Counted from the stretch's first letter, positions 17,796 through 27,269 are shown. The stretch is DNA of 64,000 nucleotides from Streptomyces sp. NRRL F-2664 (GCF_000719345.1 NZ_JOFX01000035.1:6141-70140), one strand, 5' to 3'. Notes: generated by a model not told the origin, from the letters alone. Numbers and translations are program-made.

Positions 17796-19772
17796 GTGAC
17801 GGATTTCGTCGGGCGGCGGCGCGAGCTCAAGGAGCTGCGCGAGGACATTGCGCGAACCGGGCTCGACACCCTCTCCGGCCGCAAGGCCAAGGCCCCCCGG
17901 GCGCGGGTGCTGCTGGTCGCCGGCCGCCCCGGATCCGGCCGCACCGCCCTCGCCGAGACGTTCGTGCGGGAGGTGGCCGACCAGTACCCCGACGGGGTGC
18001 TGCGCACCCGGCTCACCGCTCCCGGCGGGGAGAGCGTGGCCACCGAGCGGGCCCTGCGCGGCCTGCTGGCGGGACTGGGCCGGCGCACCCCGCCCGGCGC
18101 CGGCGAGGACGAGCTCGGCGAGGCGCTGCGCACCGCGCTCCAGGGCCGGCGGGCGATCATCCTGATCGACGACGCGTCCGATCCGCACCAGGTCGACGCC
18201 CTGCTCCCGGACACCCCCGAGTGCCTCGTCGTGGTCACCGCCGAAGGCCCGCTCACCGGCATCCCCGACGTACGCCCCTGCACCCTCGGCGGGCTCGACA
18301 CCGTCTCCGCCGTCGCGATGCTCACCCACCGCATCGGGGACACCCGCGTCGCCACCGACCCCCGGGCCGCCGAGGCGCTCGCCGAGGCCTGCGGAGGCCA
18401 GCCCGCCGCGCTCGAACTGGTCGGCGGCTGGCTCGCGGCCCGTCCCAAGGCCGCGGTCGCCGATGTGGCCAAGCAGCTCCACGACATGCCCGCCGGGGCC
18501 GGGGGACCGCTCGGACGGGCGTTCCGGCTCGTCCACGACTCGCTGCCGCAGCCCGCCCAGCGGACGCTGCGCCTGCTGCCGCTGGCCCCCGCCGGCCTCG
18601 TCGACTCGCACACCGCCTCCGCGCTGGCCGGCTGCTCCGTCGCCGCCGCTCAGTCCACCCTGGACGACTTCGCCGGGCTGGGGCTGGTCCGGCACGCCCC
18701 CGACGGCCTGTTCCTCCTGCCCGGCTGCCTCGCGCCGACGCTCCAGGCCCTCCTGGAGGCCAAGGAGCGGCCGGCGGAGGTCCAGCTGGCGCGCGCCCGG
18801 ATGCTGGAGCGGACCGTGCGGCTGCTGCACTCGTGCCGGGCCATGGCCACCGCCGAGGGCGACGACCTCGACGCCGACCTGCAGGAGCTGGTGGACGGCC
18901 TGCCGCGCGCCCTGCGGTTCCCCGACCGGCGGGCCGCCGCCCTGTGGCTGGACACCCGGCTCCCGGCCCTGTCCGCGGCTGCTTCCCTCGCCGTGGCCGA
19001 CGGCGAGCTGGACACGCTGGCCCGGCGGCTGGTCGCCGCCCTCGTTCGGGCGCTCGCCGAGCACCGTGGCACCGCGGAGGCCGCCCCGGAGTTGTACGGG
19101 CTGCACCGCCTGGTCCTGGACGTGGCCGAGCGCCGCGACCTGTACCGGGAGCAGGCCGCCGCGCTGCTGAACCTGGCCGACCTGGACGCCGAGACCGGCC
19201 GCACACAGGAAGCATTGGAGCGCTACCGGGCCGCACTGGACGCCGGCAGGGCCGCGAACGACCCGTACGCGACGGGCCGCGCGATGGAATCCGTAGGCGG
19301 TGCCCACCAGGAGCTGGGGGACTGGCACCGGGCCGCCGACTGGTTCGGCCGGGCGCTCGCCCAGGCCCTGGCGCGGGGGGAGCGTGCGGACGAGGCCCGG
19401 CTGTACGGGCGGCTCGGGAACGTCCACACCTACGCGGGCCGGTACGGGGACGCCCTGCGCAGCTGGCGGGCCGCCGCCGCGGGGTACCGGAAGCTGGCCG
19501 ATGTCCCGGGACAGGCCAAGGCGTTGAGCGAGATGGCGCGGATCCAGGAGTACGCCGGACGGCCCGAGGAATCCCTGCACACCTGCCGCGAGGCGGTGGA
19601 GCTCGCGCGGCGGGCCGGGGACCAGCGGCTCCAGGCCGCGCTGCAGGTCCGGCTGGCCGACACGCTGGACCGCCTCGGGGACCCGGCGGCGGCGCGACTG
19701 CACCGCTCCGCCGCGGACAGATTGCTGGGAGACGACCCCGCAGCCTGCGAAATCCGCAGTGGATCCGACTGA
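17796..19772 (+). CDS. STAND-like P-loop ATPase with C-terminal tetratricopeptide repeats
   Basis: A 658-residue cytoplasmic protein starting FVGRRRELKELREDI, the usual entry to NB-ARC/STAND modules. The P-loop reads GRPGSGRT (43-50), with Arg in place of the catalytic Lys. A Walker B-like AIILIDDA lies near 125-131, followed by a helical winged-helix-like stretch. The C-terminal third (about 445-655) holds tetratricopeptide repeats such as EALERYRAALDAGRAANDPYATGRAMESVGGAHQELGDWHRA. GTG 17796 follows GAGAGGAG. STAND proteins act as signal-triggered switches that oligomerise on nucleotide binding; here the Arg raises doubt about hydrolysis. The effector partner and signal are unknown. It stands between NUDIX and ald with no operon link. 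Confidence 0.8.
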   Translation: MTDFVGRRRELKELREDIARTGLDTLSGRKAKAPRARVLLVAGRPGSGRTALAETFVREVADQYPDGVLRTRLTAPGGESVATERALRGLLAGLGRRTPPGAGEDELGEALRTALQGRRAIILIDDASDPHQVDALLPDTPECLVVVTAEGPLTGIPDVRPCTLGGLDTVSAVAMLTHRIGDTRVATDPRAAEALAEACGGQPAALELVGGWLAARPKAAVADVAKQLHDMPAGAGGPLGRAFRLVHDSLPQPAQRTLRLLPLAPAGLVDSHTASALAGCSVAAAQSTLDDFAGLGLVRHAPDGLFLLPGCLAPTLQALLEAKERPAEVQLARARMLERTVRLLHSCRAMATAEGDDLDADLQELVDGLPRALRFPDRRAAALWLDTRLPALSAAASLAVADGELDTLARRLVAALVRALAEHRGTAEAAPELYGLHRLVLDVAERRDLYREQAAALLNLADLDAETGRTQEALERYRAALDAGRAANDPYATGRAMESVGGAHQELGDWHRAADWFGRALAQALARGERADEARLYGRLGNVHTYAGRYGDALRSWRAAAAGYRKLADVPGQAKALSEMARIQEYAGRPEESLHTCREAVELARRAGDQRLQAALQVRLADTLDRLGDPAAARLHRSAADRLLGDDPAACEIRSGSD

Positions 19773-19791
19773 GATTATTCGTTTGCAAGGC

Positions 19792-19819
19792 TAGACAGCG
19801 ACTCATCCTTCATTAAACT
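19792..19819 (+). promoter_or_regulatory. Promoter of ald
   Basis: -35 TAGACA (19792-19797) and -10 TAAACT (19814-19819) with a 16-bp spacer, in an unusually AT-rich stretch for this genome. Transcription would begin about 100 nt before the ATG. Confidence 0.55.
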
Positions 19820-19824
19820 GGGTT

Positions 19825-19844
19825 CACCACGCCATCTCGTGGTG
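19825..19844. promoter_or_regulatory. Inverted repeat at the ald transcription start
   Basis: CACCACG (19825-19831) and CGTGGTG (19838-19844) around a 6-nt loop, placed just where transcription should begin. It is a candidate operator or 5' hairpin; no regulator is known from the sequence. Confidence 0.4.
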
Positions 19845-19925
19845 CATCCCGTTGCGCACTCTTGTGGGCGGGTATGTATGGAAGTGCCCCGTTATTTCCC
19901 CCTGAGTCAAGGACCGTGATCGACG

Positions 19926-21041
<1,116 letters not shown>

Positions 21042-21072
21042 CACGTCAACGACTGACGTCAATCTCACGTAT

Positions 21073-21104
21073 CCGGCCGGACCTTGCCCGCAAGGTCCGG
21101 CCGG
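21073..21104 (+). terminator. Terminator after ald
   Basis: A perfect 15-bp stem (ccggccggaccttgc/gcaaggtccggccgg), extended by cacgt/acgtg outside it, 32 nt after the ald stop. Confidence 0.85.
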
Positions 21105-21261
21105 ACGTGTTTGCGGAGCGCCGCGGGACCCCGCTCAACTCGCCGTGAACGTAACCCTTTAACCCATTCGCGCACACGCGAAACTTCGCGACGACAGCTC
21201 GGACGCCCTTGACAGAGTGGTGTTCGGTTGCCGACACATCGTGCCGGGTCCGGCGGATTGT

Positions 21262-21292
21262 GTTGCCGCTGAGCGGTGACACGCCATAGAGT
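21262..21292 (+). promoter_or_regulatory. Candidate promoter of the parA-like gene
   Basis: -35 TTGCCG (21262-21267) and -10 TAGAGT (21287-21292) with a 19-bp spacer, about 75 nt before the GTG. A TTGACA at 21209 has no good -10 partner. Confidence 0.35.
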
Positions 21293-21367
21293 CGCCAACC
21301 GTCGGCATGGTGCCACGCTGACCTATCGATAAGTGTCCTGGTCACGTCCGAGGAGGTAAGACGACTT

Positions 21368-22528
21368 GTGAATGAGTCGACATTTACTCCTGGGGGTGGT
21401 GGAGCGGGCGTCCCTGAGCGGGGCCAGAGTCCTGCCGGGCTCGAAGCTGTCGGCTCCGTCGCAGTACGCACCTTCGCAAACCACCAGCACATGACGACGC
21501 CCCAAAAGAGCATGGACGGCCTAGACGTGAACTCCAGGGCCGGCGACCTGAGCGGCGACACGCCCACGGGATTCGCCGACTACGACAATGTGCCCGAGGG
21601 GCACTTCTACGACCCCGACGCGGAGTACGAACCGGACCCCGAGTACGCGGCCACCCTCGCCCCCGACGCTGCCCGCCAGCGCCGTGAGCGGATCGGCCCG
21701 ACCGGACGCCCGCTCCCGTACTTCCCCATCCCGGGTCCGCTGACCGACCACGGTCCGGCGAAGATCATCGCGATGTGCAACCAGAAGGGCGGCGTGGGCA
21801 AGACCACGTCGACCATCAACCTGGGTGCCGCCCTCGCCGAGTACGGGCGGCGCGTACTGCTCGTCGACTTCGACCCGCAGGGCGCGCTGTCCGTGGGCCT
21901 CGGCGTGAATCCGATGGAACTAGACCTGACGGTCTACAACCTGCTCATGGAGCGGGGCATGTCGGCCGACGAGGTGCTGCTCAAGACCGCGGTCCCCAAC
22001 ATGGACCTGCTGCCGAGCAACATCGACCTGTCCGCTGCCGAAGTGCAGCTGGTCAGCGAGGTCGCGCGCGAGTCCACCCTGCAGCGGGCCCTGAAGCCCC
22101 TGATGGCCGACTACGACTACATCGTGATCGACTGTCAGCCCTCGCTCGGCCTGCTGACCGTGAACGCCCTGACGGCGGCTCACAAGGTGATCGTGCCGCT
22201 GGAGTGCGAGTTCTTCGCACTGCGCGGCGTGGCGCTGCTGACCGAGACCATCGAGAAGGTGCAGGAGCGGCTCAACCCGGAGCTGGAGCTCGACGGCATC
22301 CTCGCCACCATGTACGACTCCCGTACGGTGCACAGCCGCGAGGTGCTGGCGCGCGTCGTCGAGGCCTTCGACGACCACGTCTACCACACGGTCATCGGCC
22401 GGACGGTGCGCTTCCCGGAGACCACGGTCGCCGGTGAGCCGATCACGACGTACGCGTCCAACTCCGTCGGCGCCGCCGCCTACCGCCAGCTCGCCAGGGA
22501 GGTGCTCGCCCGGTGTCACGCCGAGTGA
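21368..22528 (+). CDS. ParA/Soj-family ATPase encoded upstream of scpAB
   Basis: A 386-residue ParA-type ATPase. A long non-conserved N-terminal extension (about 1-130, acidic at 71-95) precedes the deviant Walker A KGGVGKTT (140-147), the LLVDFDPQG switch and IVIDCQPSLGLLTVNAL. ParA ATPases bind DNA non-specifically as ATP dimers and move cargo when a partner stimulates hydrolysis. This is not the oriC-proximal parA, since no parB or parS accompanies it. It overlaps by 4 nt a small protein with a ribbon-helix-helix-like domain, and scpA-scpB follow, suggesting a role in chromosome organisation. GTG 21368 follows a perfect AGGAGG at 21351-21356. Confidence 0.9.
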   Translation: MNESTFTPGGGGAGVPERGQSPAGLEAVGSVAVRTFANHQHMTTPQKSMDGLDVNSRAGDLSGDTPTGFADYDNVPEGHFYDPDAEYEPDPEYAATLAPDAARQRRERIGPTGRPLPYFPIPGPLTDHGPAKIIAMCNQKGGVGKTTSTINLGAALAEYGRRVLLVDFDPQGALSVGLGVNPMELDLTVYNLLMERGMSADEVLLKTAVPNMDLLPSNIDLSAAEVQLVSEVARESTLQRALKPLMADYDYIVIDCQPSLGLLTVNALTAAHKVIVPLECEFFALRGVALLTETIEKVQERLNPELELDGILATMYDSRTVHSREVLARVVEAFDDHVYHTVIGRTVRFPETTVAGEPITTYASNSVGAAAYRQLAREVLARCHAE

Positions 22529-23052
22529 GTCTGCCCGGAGCCGACGAACTGTTCCGCACGACCGGTGGGATGGCGCTCCAGTCGTCCTCGCCGCGCCGCG
22601 GGGGCGAGGAGACGGCCGCCGCGGAACACTCGGCCACGCCGGCCGGGGGCACGGCGGGTGAGGGCCGCAGCCGGGAGGCTGAGGCCGGTACGGACGCGGG
22701 CGGGCCCGTGGTGGGGCAGCCGCGGCGGCCGCAGGAAGGTTCTGTCAGCCCGGTCGGGCCGACCGCCGGGGCGGCCTCCGCCCCGACCGGGGCGACGCGG
22801 CGGAGCAAGGGTCAGGGACGCGGCGCGAACCGGCGGCCCAGCGGCCGCGAACGGCACGACGAGAAGATCACGGTCTACGTCTCCGCCGAGGAGCTGATGG
22901 ACCTGGAGCACGCGCGGCTGGTGCTGCGCGGCGAGCACGGCCTGGCCGTCGACCGCGGCCGCATCGTTCGCGAGGCGGTGGCCGTGGTCCTCGCCGACCT
23001 GGAGTCCCGCGGCGACGCCAGCATCCTGGTCCGCCGCCTGCGCGGCCGCTGA
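22525..23052 (+). CDS. Small protein with a C-terminal ribbon-helix-helix-like domain, partner of the ParA-like ATPase
   Basis: A 175-residue protein. Residues 1-112 are low complexity and basic toward the end (RRSKGQGRGANRRPSGRERHD). Residues 113-161 fit strand (KITVYVS), helix (AEELMDLEHARLVLRGEH), turn (GLAVDRGR) and helix (IVREAVAVVLADLE), the order of ribbon-helix-helix DNA-binding proteins. GTG 22525 overlaps the ParA TGA (GTGA). Another GTG 12 nt upstream is in frame, but the MSLPGADEL-like start is preferred. A basic tail plus RHH fold next to ParA is the layout of plasmid ParF-ParG pairs, whose RHH partner stimulates the ATPase. Function here is inferred from fold and position only. 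Confidence 0.72.
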   Translation: MSLPGADELFRTTGGMALQSSSPRRGGEETAAAEHSATPAGGTAGEGRSREAEAGTDAGGPVVGQPRRPQEGSVSPVGPTAGAASAPTGATRRSKGQGRGANRRPSGRERHDEKITVYVSAEELMDLEHARLVLRGEHGLAVDRGRIVREAVAVVLADLESRGDASILVRRLRGR

Positions 23053-23501
23053 CCCCCGCCCGCAACGCGCCGGGCCGACCGTCAGGCCGGCCCCCACGGC
23101 GCGGTTGCCGCGCCGCCGCCCGTCGAAGGCCGCCGACCCGGTGTCGGCGGCCTTTCGCCTGCGGCGCGCTCGCTGCACGCGGGGCGTCCGCGGAGTCCGG
23201 GGAGACGTGGCCGGGTCCGACCGGGCCGGCCGTGGGCCTGCCGCGCCCGGCGGGTGCCGAAAGGTGTTCCGCGCCTGCGGCGCGCTCGCTCCGTCCCGAC
23301 GCCGGCCGGCCGCCGGGAGGAGCCCCGTCCGCGGCAGGGCCACCGGCGCCGGCCGTGAGTCCCGCCGCCCGGCGGGGCCGGCCGTCGGTCGCCCGGCGCT
23401 CCGTGGCACCAGCGACCGCTCCCCGGTCCGGCCGGATCGACAGGACACCCCCTAGGCTTCCCGTGTTCGACCTGCCGCTTTCCGCACCCACCTGGACCGC
23501 C
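23053..23501. other. Terminator and promoter interval before scpA
   Basis: 449 bases. They hold the terminator at 23126-23154, then GC-rich sequence without a recognisable gene, and TAGGCT (23453-23458) as a likely -10 for scpA. Confidence 0.45.
23126..23154 (+). terminator. Terminator after the RHH-like gene
   Basis: A perfect 12-bp stem (aaggccgccgac/gtcggcggcctt) with a 5-nt loop, about 75 nt after the stop. It separates the parA pair from scpAB. Confidence 0.8.
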
Positions 23502-24629
23502 ATGCCCCCCGATCACCACGCCGCCCGCCCGGCCCGCCGGACCCTGGGACGCGGGCCGGGCGCCGCCGAGGCCCCGGTGGCGGGTCAGGAGCCGCCGACC
23601 GACCCGGCGGCGGCCGAGGCCCCCGGCACGGGCCCGGCCGCGCCCGCCGGCGGGGCCGCCGTCCGCCCGGCTGCGGCGGAGCCCGGCGAAGCCCCCCACG
23701 GGCCCCCGGCCGCCCCCGCGGCGACCGGCGATCCGGCGGAGCCCGCCGCCGCTGCGCCGGAGCCGGCCCCGGCAGCGGGCTCCGGGGCGGACGGGCCCGG
23801 GGCGGGCGACGGCACCGCGGCCCCCGCCGGGGGCGACGGGCGGTTCACCCTGCGGCTGGACAACTTCGAGGGGCCCTTCGACCTGCTGCTCCAGCTGATC
23901 TCCCGGCACAAGCTCGACGTCACCGAGGTCGCGCTGTCCAAGGTCACCGACGAGTTCATGACGTACATCCGGGCCATGGGCCCCGACTGGGACCTCGACC
24001 AGACGACCGAGTTCCTCGTCGTCGCCGCGACCCTGCTCGACCTGAAGGCCGCCCGGCTGCTGCCGGCGGCCGAGGTCGAGGACGAGGCCGACCTCGCCCT
24101 GCTGGAGGCCCGCGACCTGCTCTTCGCCCGCCTGCTGCAGTACCGCGCGTACAAGCAGATCGCCGACCTCTTCGAACGGCGGGCGGAGAGCGAGGGCCGG
24201 CGCCACCCCCGCACGGTGGGGCTGGAGCCGCACCACGCCGACCTGCTGCCCGACGTCGTCATCAGCATCGGCGCCGACGGGTTCGCCCGCCTCGCGGTCA
24301 AGGCCATGCAGCCCAGGGCCGAGCCGCAGGTGTACGTGGACCACATCCACGCGCCCCTCGTCAGCGTGCGCGAGCAGGCCGGGGTCGTGGTGAGGATGCT
24401 GAAGGCGCGCGGGGAGGCCACCTTCCAGGAGCTGACCGAGGACGCCGGGGACACCCTCACCGTCGTGGCGCGCTTCCTGGCGCTGCTGGAGCTCTACCGG
24501 GAGAAGGCGGTCGCCCTCGACCAGGAGGAGGCCCTGCGGACCCTCACCGTCCGCTGGAGCGGCGGGGACGGTGACGGCATGCCGACCGTGACCGACGAGT
24601 TCGACCAGATCGTGGAGGCGAAAGAGTGA
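23502..24629 (+). CDS. scpA: Segregation and condensation protein A
   Basis: Kleisin subunit that bridges the SMC heads in the bacterial condensin complex, with ScpB. About 110 Pro/Ala-rich residues come first. The ScpA domain then begins RFTLRLDNFEGPFDLLLQLISRHKLDVTEVALSKVTDEFM and runs to the C-terminal winged helix (RFLALLELYREKAVALDQEEALRTLTVRW). ATG 23502 gives 375 residues. GTG 23463 is also in frame and lies only 4 nt after a TAGGCT box, too close for normal transcription, so the ATG is preferred. scpB overlaps by 4 nt. The Pro/Ala-rich extension is longer than in firmicutes and typical of streptomycetes. Confidence 0.93.
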   Translation: MPPDHHAARPARRTLGRGPGAAEAPVAGQEPPTDPAAAEAPGTGPAAPAGGAAVRPAAAEPGEAPHGPPAAPAATGDPAEPAAAAPEPAPAAGSGADGPGAGDGTAAPAGGDGRFTLRLDNFEGPFDLLLQLISRHKLDVTEVALSKVTDEFMTYIRAMGPDWDLDQTTEFLVVAATLLDLKAARLLPAAEVEDEADLALLEARDLLFARLLQYRAYKQIADLFERRAESEGRRHPRTVGLEPHHADLLPDVVISIGADGFARLAVKAMQPRAEPQVYVDHIHAPLVSVREQAGVVVRMLKARGEATFQELTEDAGDTLTVVARFLALLELYREKAVALDQEEALRTLTVRWSGGDGDGMPTVTDEFDQIVEAKE

Positions 24630-25279
24630 GCAGCAGCGACGGCAGCGGAAGCGACGGCCGCAGTGCGGTCGCCGCGCTGGAACTGAGGCCCGCCCTGGAG
24701 GCCGTCCTCATGGTCGTGGACGAGCCCGCGACCGAGGCGCACCTCGCCAAGGTGCTGGAGCGCACCCCGCGCGAGGTGGCGGAAGCGCTGCGGGAGCTCG
24801 CCGACGAGTACACGGCCGCGCGCCGGGGCTTCGAGCTGCGGCTCGTCGCGGGCGGCTGGCGGTTCTACAGCCGGGCCGAGTACGCCCCGGCGGTCGAGGG
24901 CTTCGTCCTGGACGGGCAGCAGGCCCGCCTCACGCAGGCGGCGCTGGAGACCCTGGCGGTCGTCGCGTACCGCCAGCCGGTGAGCCGGTCGCGGGTCTCC
25001 GCCGTACGCGGGGTCAACTGCGACGGGGTCATGCGGACCCTCCTCCAGCGCGGTCTGGTGGAGGAGGCGGGGACGGAACCCGAAACAGGTGCGATCCTAT
25101 ACAGGACGACGAACTACTTTCTGGAGCGGATGGGCCTGCGCGGCCTGGACGAGCTCCCGGAGCTCGCGCCCTTCCTCCCCGAGGCGGACGCGATCGAAGC
25201 CGAGACGCAAGAAGGTGTGCCGTCGTTCGATCCGGACGCACCGGACACCGAAGAAGACGACAAGACGACGGAACTTTGA
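24626..25279 (+). CDS. scpB: Segregation and condensation protein B
   Basis: Dimeric winged-helix partner of ScpA in the SMC condensin. The 217-residue protein has the two tandem winged helices: ELRPALEAVLMVVDEPATEAHLAKVLERTPREVAEAL, then ARLTQAALETLAVVAYRQPVSRSRVSAVRGVNCDGVMRTLLQRGLVEEAG. The GTG overlaps the scpA stop (GTGA), and its own TGA overlaps the ATG of rluB. The acidic C-terminal tail (EAETQEGVPSFDPDAPDTEEDD) is disordered. smc itself is not in this window. Confidence 0.95.
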   Translation: MSSSDGSGSDGRSAVAALELRPALEAVLMVVDEPATEAHLAKVLERTPREVAEALRELADEYTAARRGFELRLVAGGWRFYSRAEYAPAVEGFVLDGQQARLTQAALETLAVVAYRQPVSRSRVSAVRGVNCDGVMRTLLQRGLVEEAGTEPETGAILYRTTNYFLERMGLRGLDELPELAPFLPEADAIEAETQEGVPSFDPDAPDTEEDDKTTEL

Positions 25280-26535
25280 TGCGAAGCAGCGGCAACGGCA
25301 ACGGTGGCAACAGGAACAGCGGCGGCGGCGGGCGCGGTGGCGCCCGTGGCGGCGGCTCCGGCGGCGGCGGTGGCTCCCGCGGCGGCTCGGGCGGCGGTGG
25401 CCCCCGGGGCGGCTCCAGCGGCGGTTCCGGCGGCTACCGCGGTGGCCAGGGCGGTTCCGGCGGCTACCGCGGTGGCCAGGGCGGCGGTCAGGGCGGCTCG
25501 CGAGACCGTGACCGCGACCAGGCGCCCCAGCGTCCCCGCAACCCCCGCCCCGAGGAGCGCCGCTACGACGTCGGCCCCGAGGGCGAGCGCACCCGCGGCG
25601 CACGCGGCTCGGCCGCGCGTGGTGGCGCCAAGGGCGGCCCGAAGGCGCCCAGGACCCCCGGGGTCGGCGGTGCCGGCGGCCCGCGCAGCGGTCCGGGCAG
25701 CCGCAGCGGCCAGTCCCGGCCGCGTGAGCTGGACGCGCGCATCGAGGAGCGCGTGCGCGACCGGTACGCCGACAAGCCCGTGATCAGGACCCCGAAGACC
25801 TTCCCCGGCGCCGAGCAGGAGGGCGAGCGGCTGCAGAAGGTCCTCGCCCGCGCCGGCATGGGCTCGCGCCGCGCCTGTGAGGAGCTGATCGAGCAGGCCC
25901 GCGTCGAGGTCAACGGCGAGATCGTCACCGAGCAGGGCAAGCGCGTCCAGCCGAAGGACGAGATCAAGGTCGACGGCCTGACCGTCGCCACCCAGTCGTA
26001 CCTGTTCTTCGCGCTGAACAAGCCGGCCGGTGTCGTCTCCACGATGGAGGACCCGGACGGCCGCCAGTGCCTCGGCGACTACGTCACGAACCGCGAGACG
26101 CGGCTGTTCCACGTCGGCCGGCTGGACACCGAGACCGAGGGCATCATCCTGCTCACCAACCACGGCGAGCTGGCCCACCGCCTCACGCACCCCAAGTACG
26201 GCGTGCAGAAGACGTACGTCGCCGCGATCACCGGCAACCTGCCGCGCGACATCGGCAAGCGGCTGAAGGACGGCATCGAGCTGGAGGACGGCTGGGCGCG
26301 CGCCGACAACTTCCGCGTCGTCGACCAGGTCGGCAAGAACTACATGGTCGAGGTGACCCTCCACGAGGGCCGCAAGCACATCGTCCGCCGCATGCTGGCC
26401 GAGGCGGGCTTCCCCGTCGACAAGCTCGTCCGGACCTCCTTCGGTCCCATCGAGCTGGGCGACCAGAAGTCCGGCTGGCTGCGCCGCCTGACCAACACCG
26501 AGGTCGGCATGCTGATGCGCGAGGTCGGCCTCTAG
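25279..26535 (+). CDS. rluB: rRNA pseudouridine synthase (RluB/RsuA family) with Gly-rich N-terminus
   Basis: Converts a uridine of rRNA (23S position for RluB) to pseudouridine. The 418-residue protein begins with about 150 residues of Gly/Ser/Arg-rich sequence (GGSGGYRGGQGG twice), resembling RGG RNA-binding tails. An S4 domain follows (RLQKVLARAGMGSRRACEELI), then the synthase domain with FFALNKPAGVVST and the catalytic Asp283 in GRLDTETEG. ATG 25279 overlaps the scpB stop (TGATG). Location after scpAB is conserved widely in bacteria. RluB and RsuA cannot be told apart with certainty; gene order favours RluB. Confidence 0.9.
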   Translation: MRSSGNGNGGNRNSGGGGRGGARGGGSGGGGGSRGGSGGGGPRGGSSGGSGGYRGGQGGSGGYRGGQGGGQGGSRDRDRDQAPQRPRNPRPEERRYDVGPEGERTRGARGSAARGGAKGGPKAPRTPGVGGAGGPRSGPGSRSGQSRPRELDARIEERVRDRYADKPVIRTPKTFPGAEQEGERLQKVLARAGMGSRRACEELIEQARVEVNGEIVTEQGKRVQPKDEIKVDGLTVATQSYLFFALNKPAGVVSTMEDPDGRQCLGDYVTNRETRLFHVGRLDTETEGIILLTNHGELAHRLTHPKYGVQKTYVAAITGNLPRDIGKRLKDGIELEDGWARADNFRVVDQVGKNYMVEVTLHEGRKHIVRRMLAEAGFPVDKLVRTSFGPIELGDQKSGWLRRLTNTEVGMLMREVGL

Positions 26536-26559
26536 CCTCCGGCACCACCCCGCTTGACG

Positions 26560-26594
26560 AAAAGCCCGCAGTGCCTTCGGCGCTGCGGGCTTTT
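26560..26594 (+). terminator. Intrinsic terminator after rluB
   Basis: AAAAGCCCGCAG (26560-26571) pairs with CTGCGGGCTTTT (26583-26594). It is one of the few hairpins here with a real T-tract. Confidence 0.9.
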
Positions 26595-26597
26595 CCC

Positions 26598-26627
26598 TTG
26601 CCCCGACCCGCCACCCCTGTTTATAGT
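26598..26627 (+). promoter_or_regulatory. Promoter of the pnuC-nadR-nrtR operon
   Basis: -35 TTGCCC (26598-26603) and -10 TATAGT (26622-26627) with an 18-bp spacer. The -10 box lies inside the palindromic operator, and transcription would start at about 26634, within its right arm. Confidence 0.6.
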
Positions 26628-26639
26628 CACTGTGACTAT
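26623..26639. promoter_or_regulatory. Candidate NrtR operator
   Basis: ATAGTCACTGTGACTAT is a perfect 17-bp palindrome: 8-bp half sites around a central T. It overlaps the -10 box and start site of an operon that encodes an NrtR regulator as its third gene. NrtR-family repressors of NAD genes bind palindromes of this length and style; autoregulation is inferred. Confidence 0.7.
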
Positions 26640-26660
26640 TAAAGGAAGTGGGGGCCGGGC

Positions 26661-27269
26661 ATGAACTGGACCTTGAGCTGGACCGAGGCGCTCGGCTTCG
26701 CCACGGGCGCCCTGTGCGTCTGGCTGGTGGCCCGTCAGCACATCGCCAACTGGCCGATCGGCATCGCCAACAACATCTTCTTCATCGTGCTCTTCGCCCA
26801 GGCCGGCCTCTACGCCGACGCGGGCCTCCAGATCGTCTTCATCGCCCTCGCCGCGTACGGCTGGTGGTCCTGGACCCACGGGGGTGGACCAGGAACCGCG
26901 GGAGCCCTGCCGGTGCGCCGCACCACGCGCACCGAATGGCTCTGGCTGGCCGCGGCGGGGGCGGCGGGGACCCTCGCCCTGACCCTCCTGCTCGCCCGGG
27001 CCACCGACTCGACCGTCCCCCTCTGGGACGCGTCCACCACCGCGCTCTCCCTCGCGGCGACCTACGGCCAGTGCCGCAAGCTCGTCGAGTCCTGGTGGCT
27101 GTGGATCGCCGCCGACCTCCTCTACATCCCCCTGTACGTCCACAAGGGGCTGCACCTCACCGCCCTGCTCTACCTCGGCTTCCTCGCGCTCTGCGTCGCG
27201 GGCCTGCGCAGCTGGCACCGCACGCTCGCGGCGCGCACCGCCCCCACCGCCCTGGAGGCGACGGCATGA
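26661..27269 (+). CDS. pnuC: Nicotinamide riboside transporter PnuC
   Basis: Membrane facilitator for uptake of nicotinamide riboside, the substrate of the NadR kinase encoded next. The 202-residue protein has about seven membrane segments and PnuC features: W-P-I-G-I-A-N-N-I-F-F in the first repeat, AAYGWWSWTHGG and a matching ESWWLWIAADLLYIPLYVHKG in the second, whose Trp and Asn/Asp residues line the riboside site. The ATG follows GGGGG at ribosome-site distance. Its TGA overlaps the nadR ATG (ATGA). It is first gene of the operon under the palindromic operator. Confidence 0.93.
   Translation: MNWTLSWTEALGFATGALCVWLVARQHIANWPIGIANNIFFIVLFAQAGLYADAGLQIVFIALAAYGWWSWTHGGGPGTAGALPVRRTTRTEWLWLAAAGAAGTLALTLLLARATDSTVPLWDASTTALSLAATYGQCRKLVESWWLWIAADLLYIPLYVHKGLHLTALLYLGFLALCVAGLRSWHRTLAARTAPTALEATA

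Larger units (their letters stand above)
21042..21367. other. ald terminator and promoter region of the parA-like gene
   Basis: 326 bases. It opens with the ald terminator and continues with an AT-richer regulatory stretch holding TTGACA at 21209 and the candidate parA promoter. No gene is seen. Confidence 0.5.

Noticed and set aside
21368..22528. Chromosomal parA of the oriC-proximal parAB operon
   Set aside because: No parB or parS site accompanies it, and the gene is next to scpAB instead of rsmG/gidB.
25310..25510. Repeat element in the 5' part of rluB
   Set aside because: The repeated ggtggccagggcggttccgg units encode an in-frame Gly-rich protein tail (GGYRGGQGG), common in streptomycete RNA-binding proteins.
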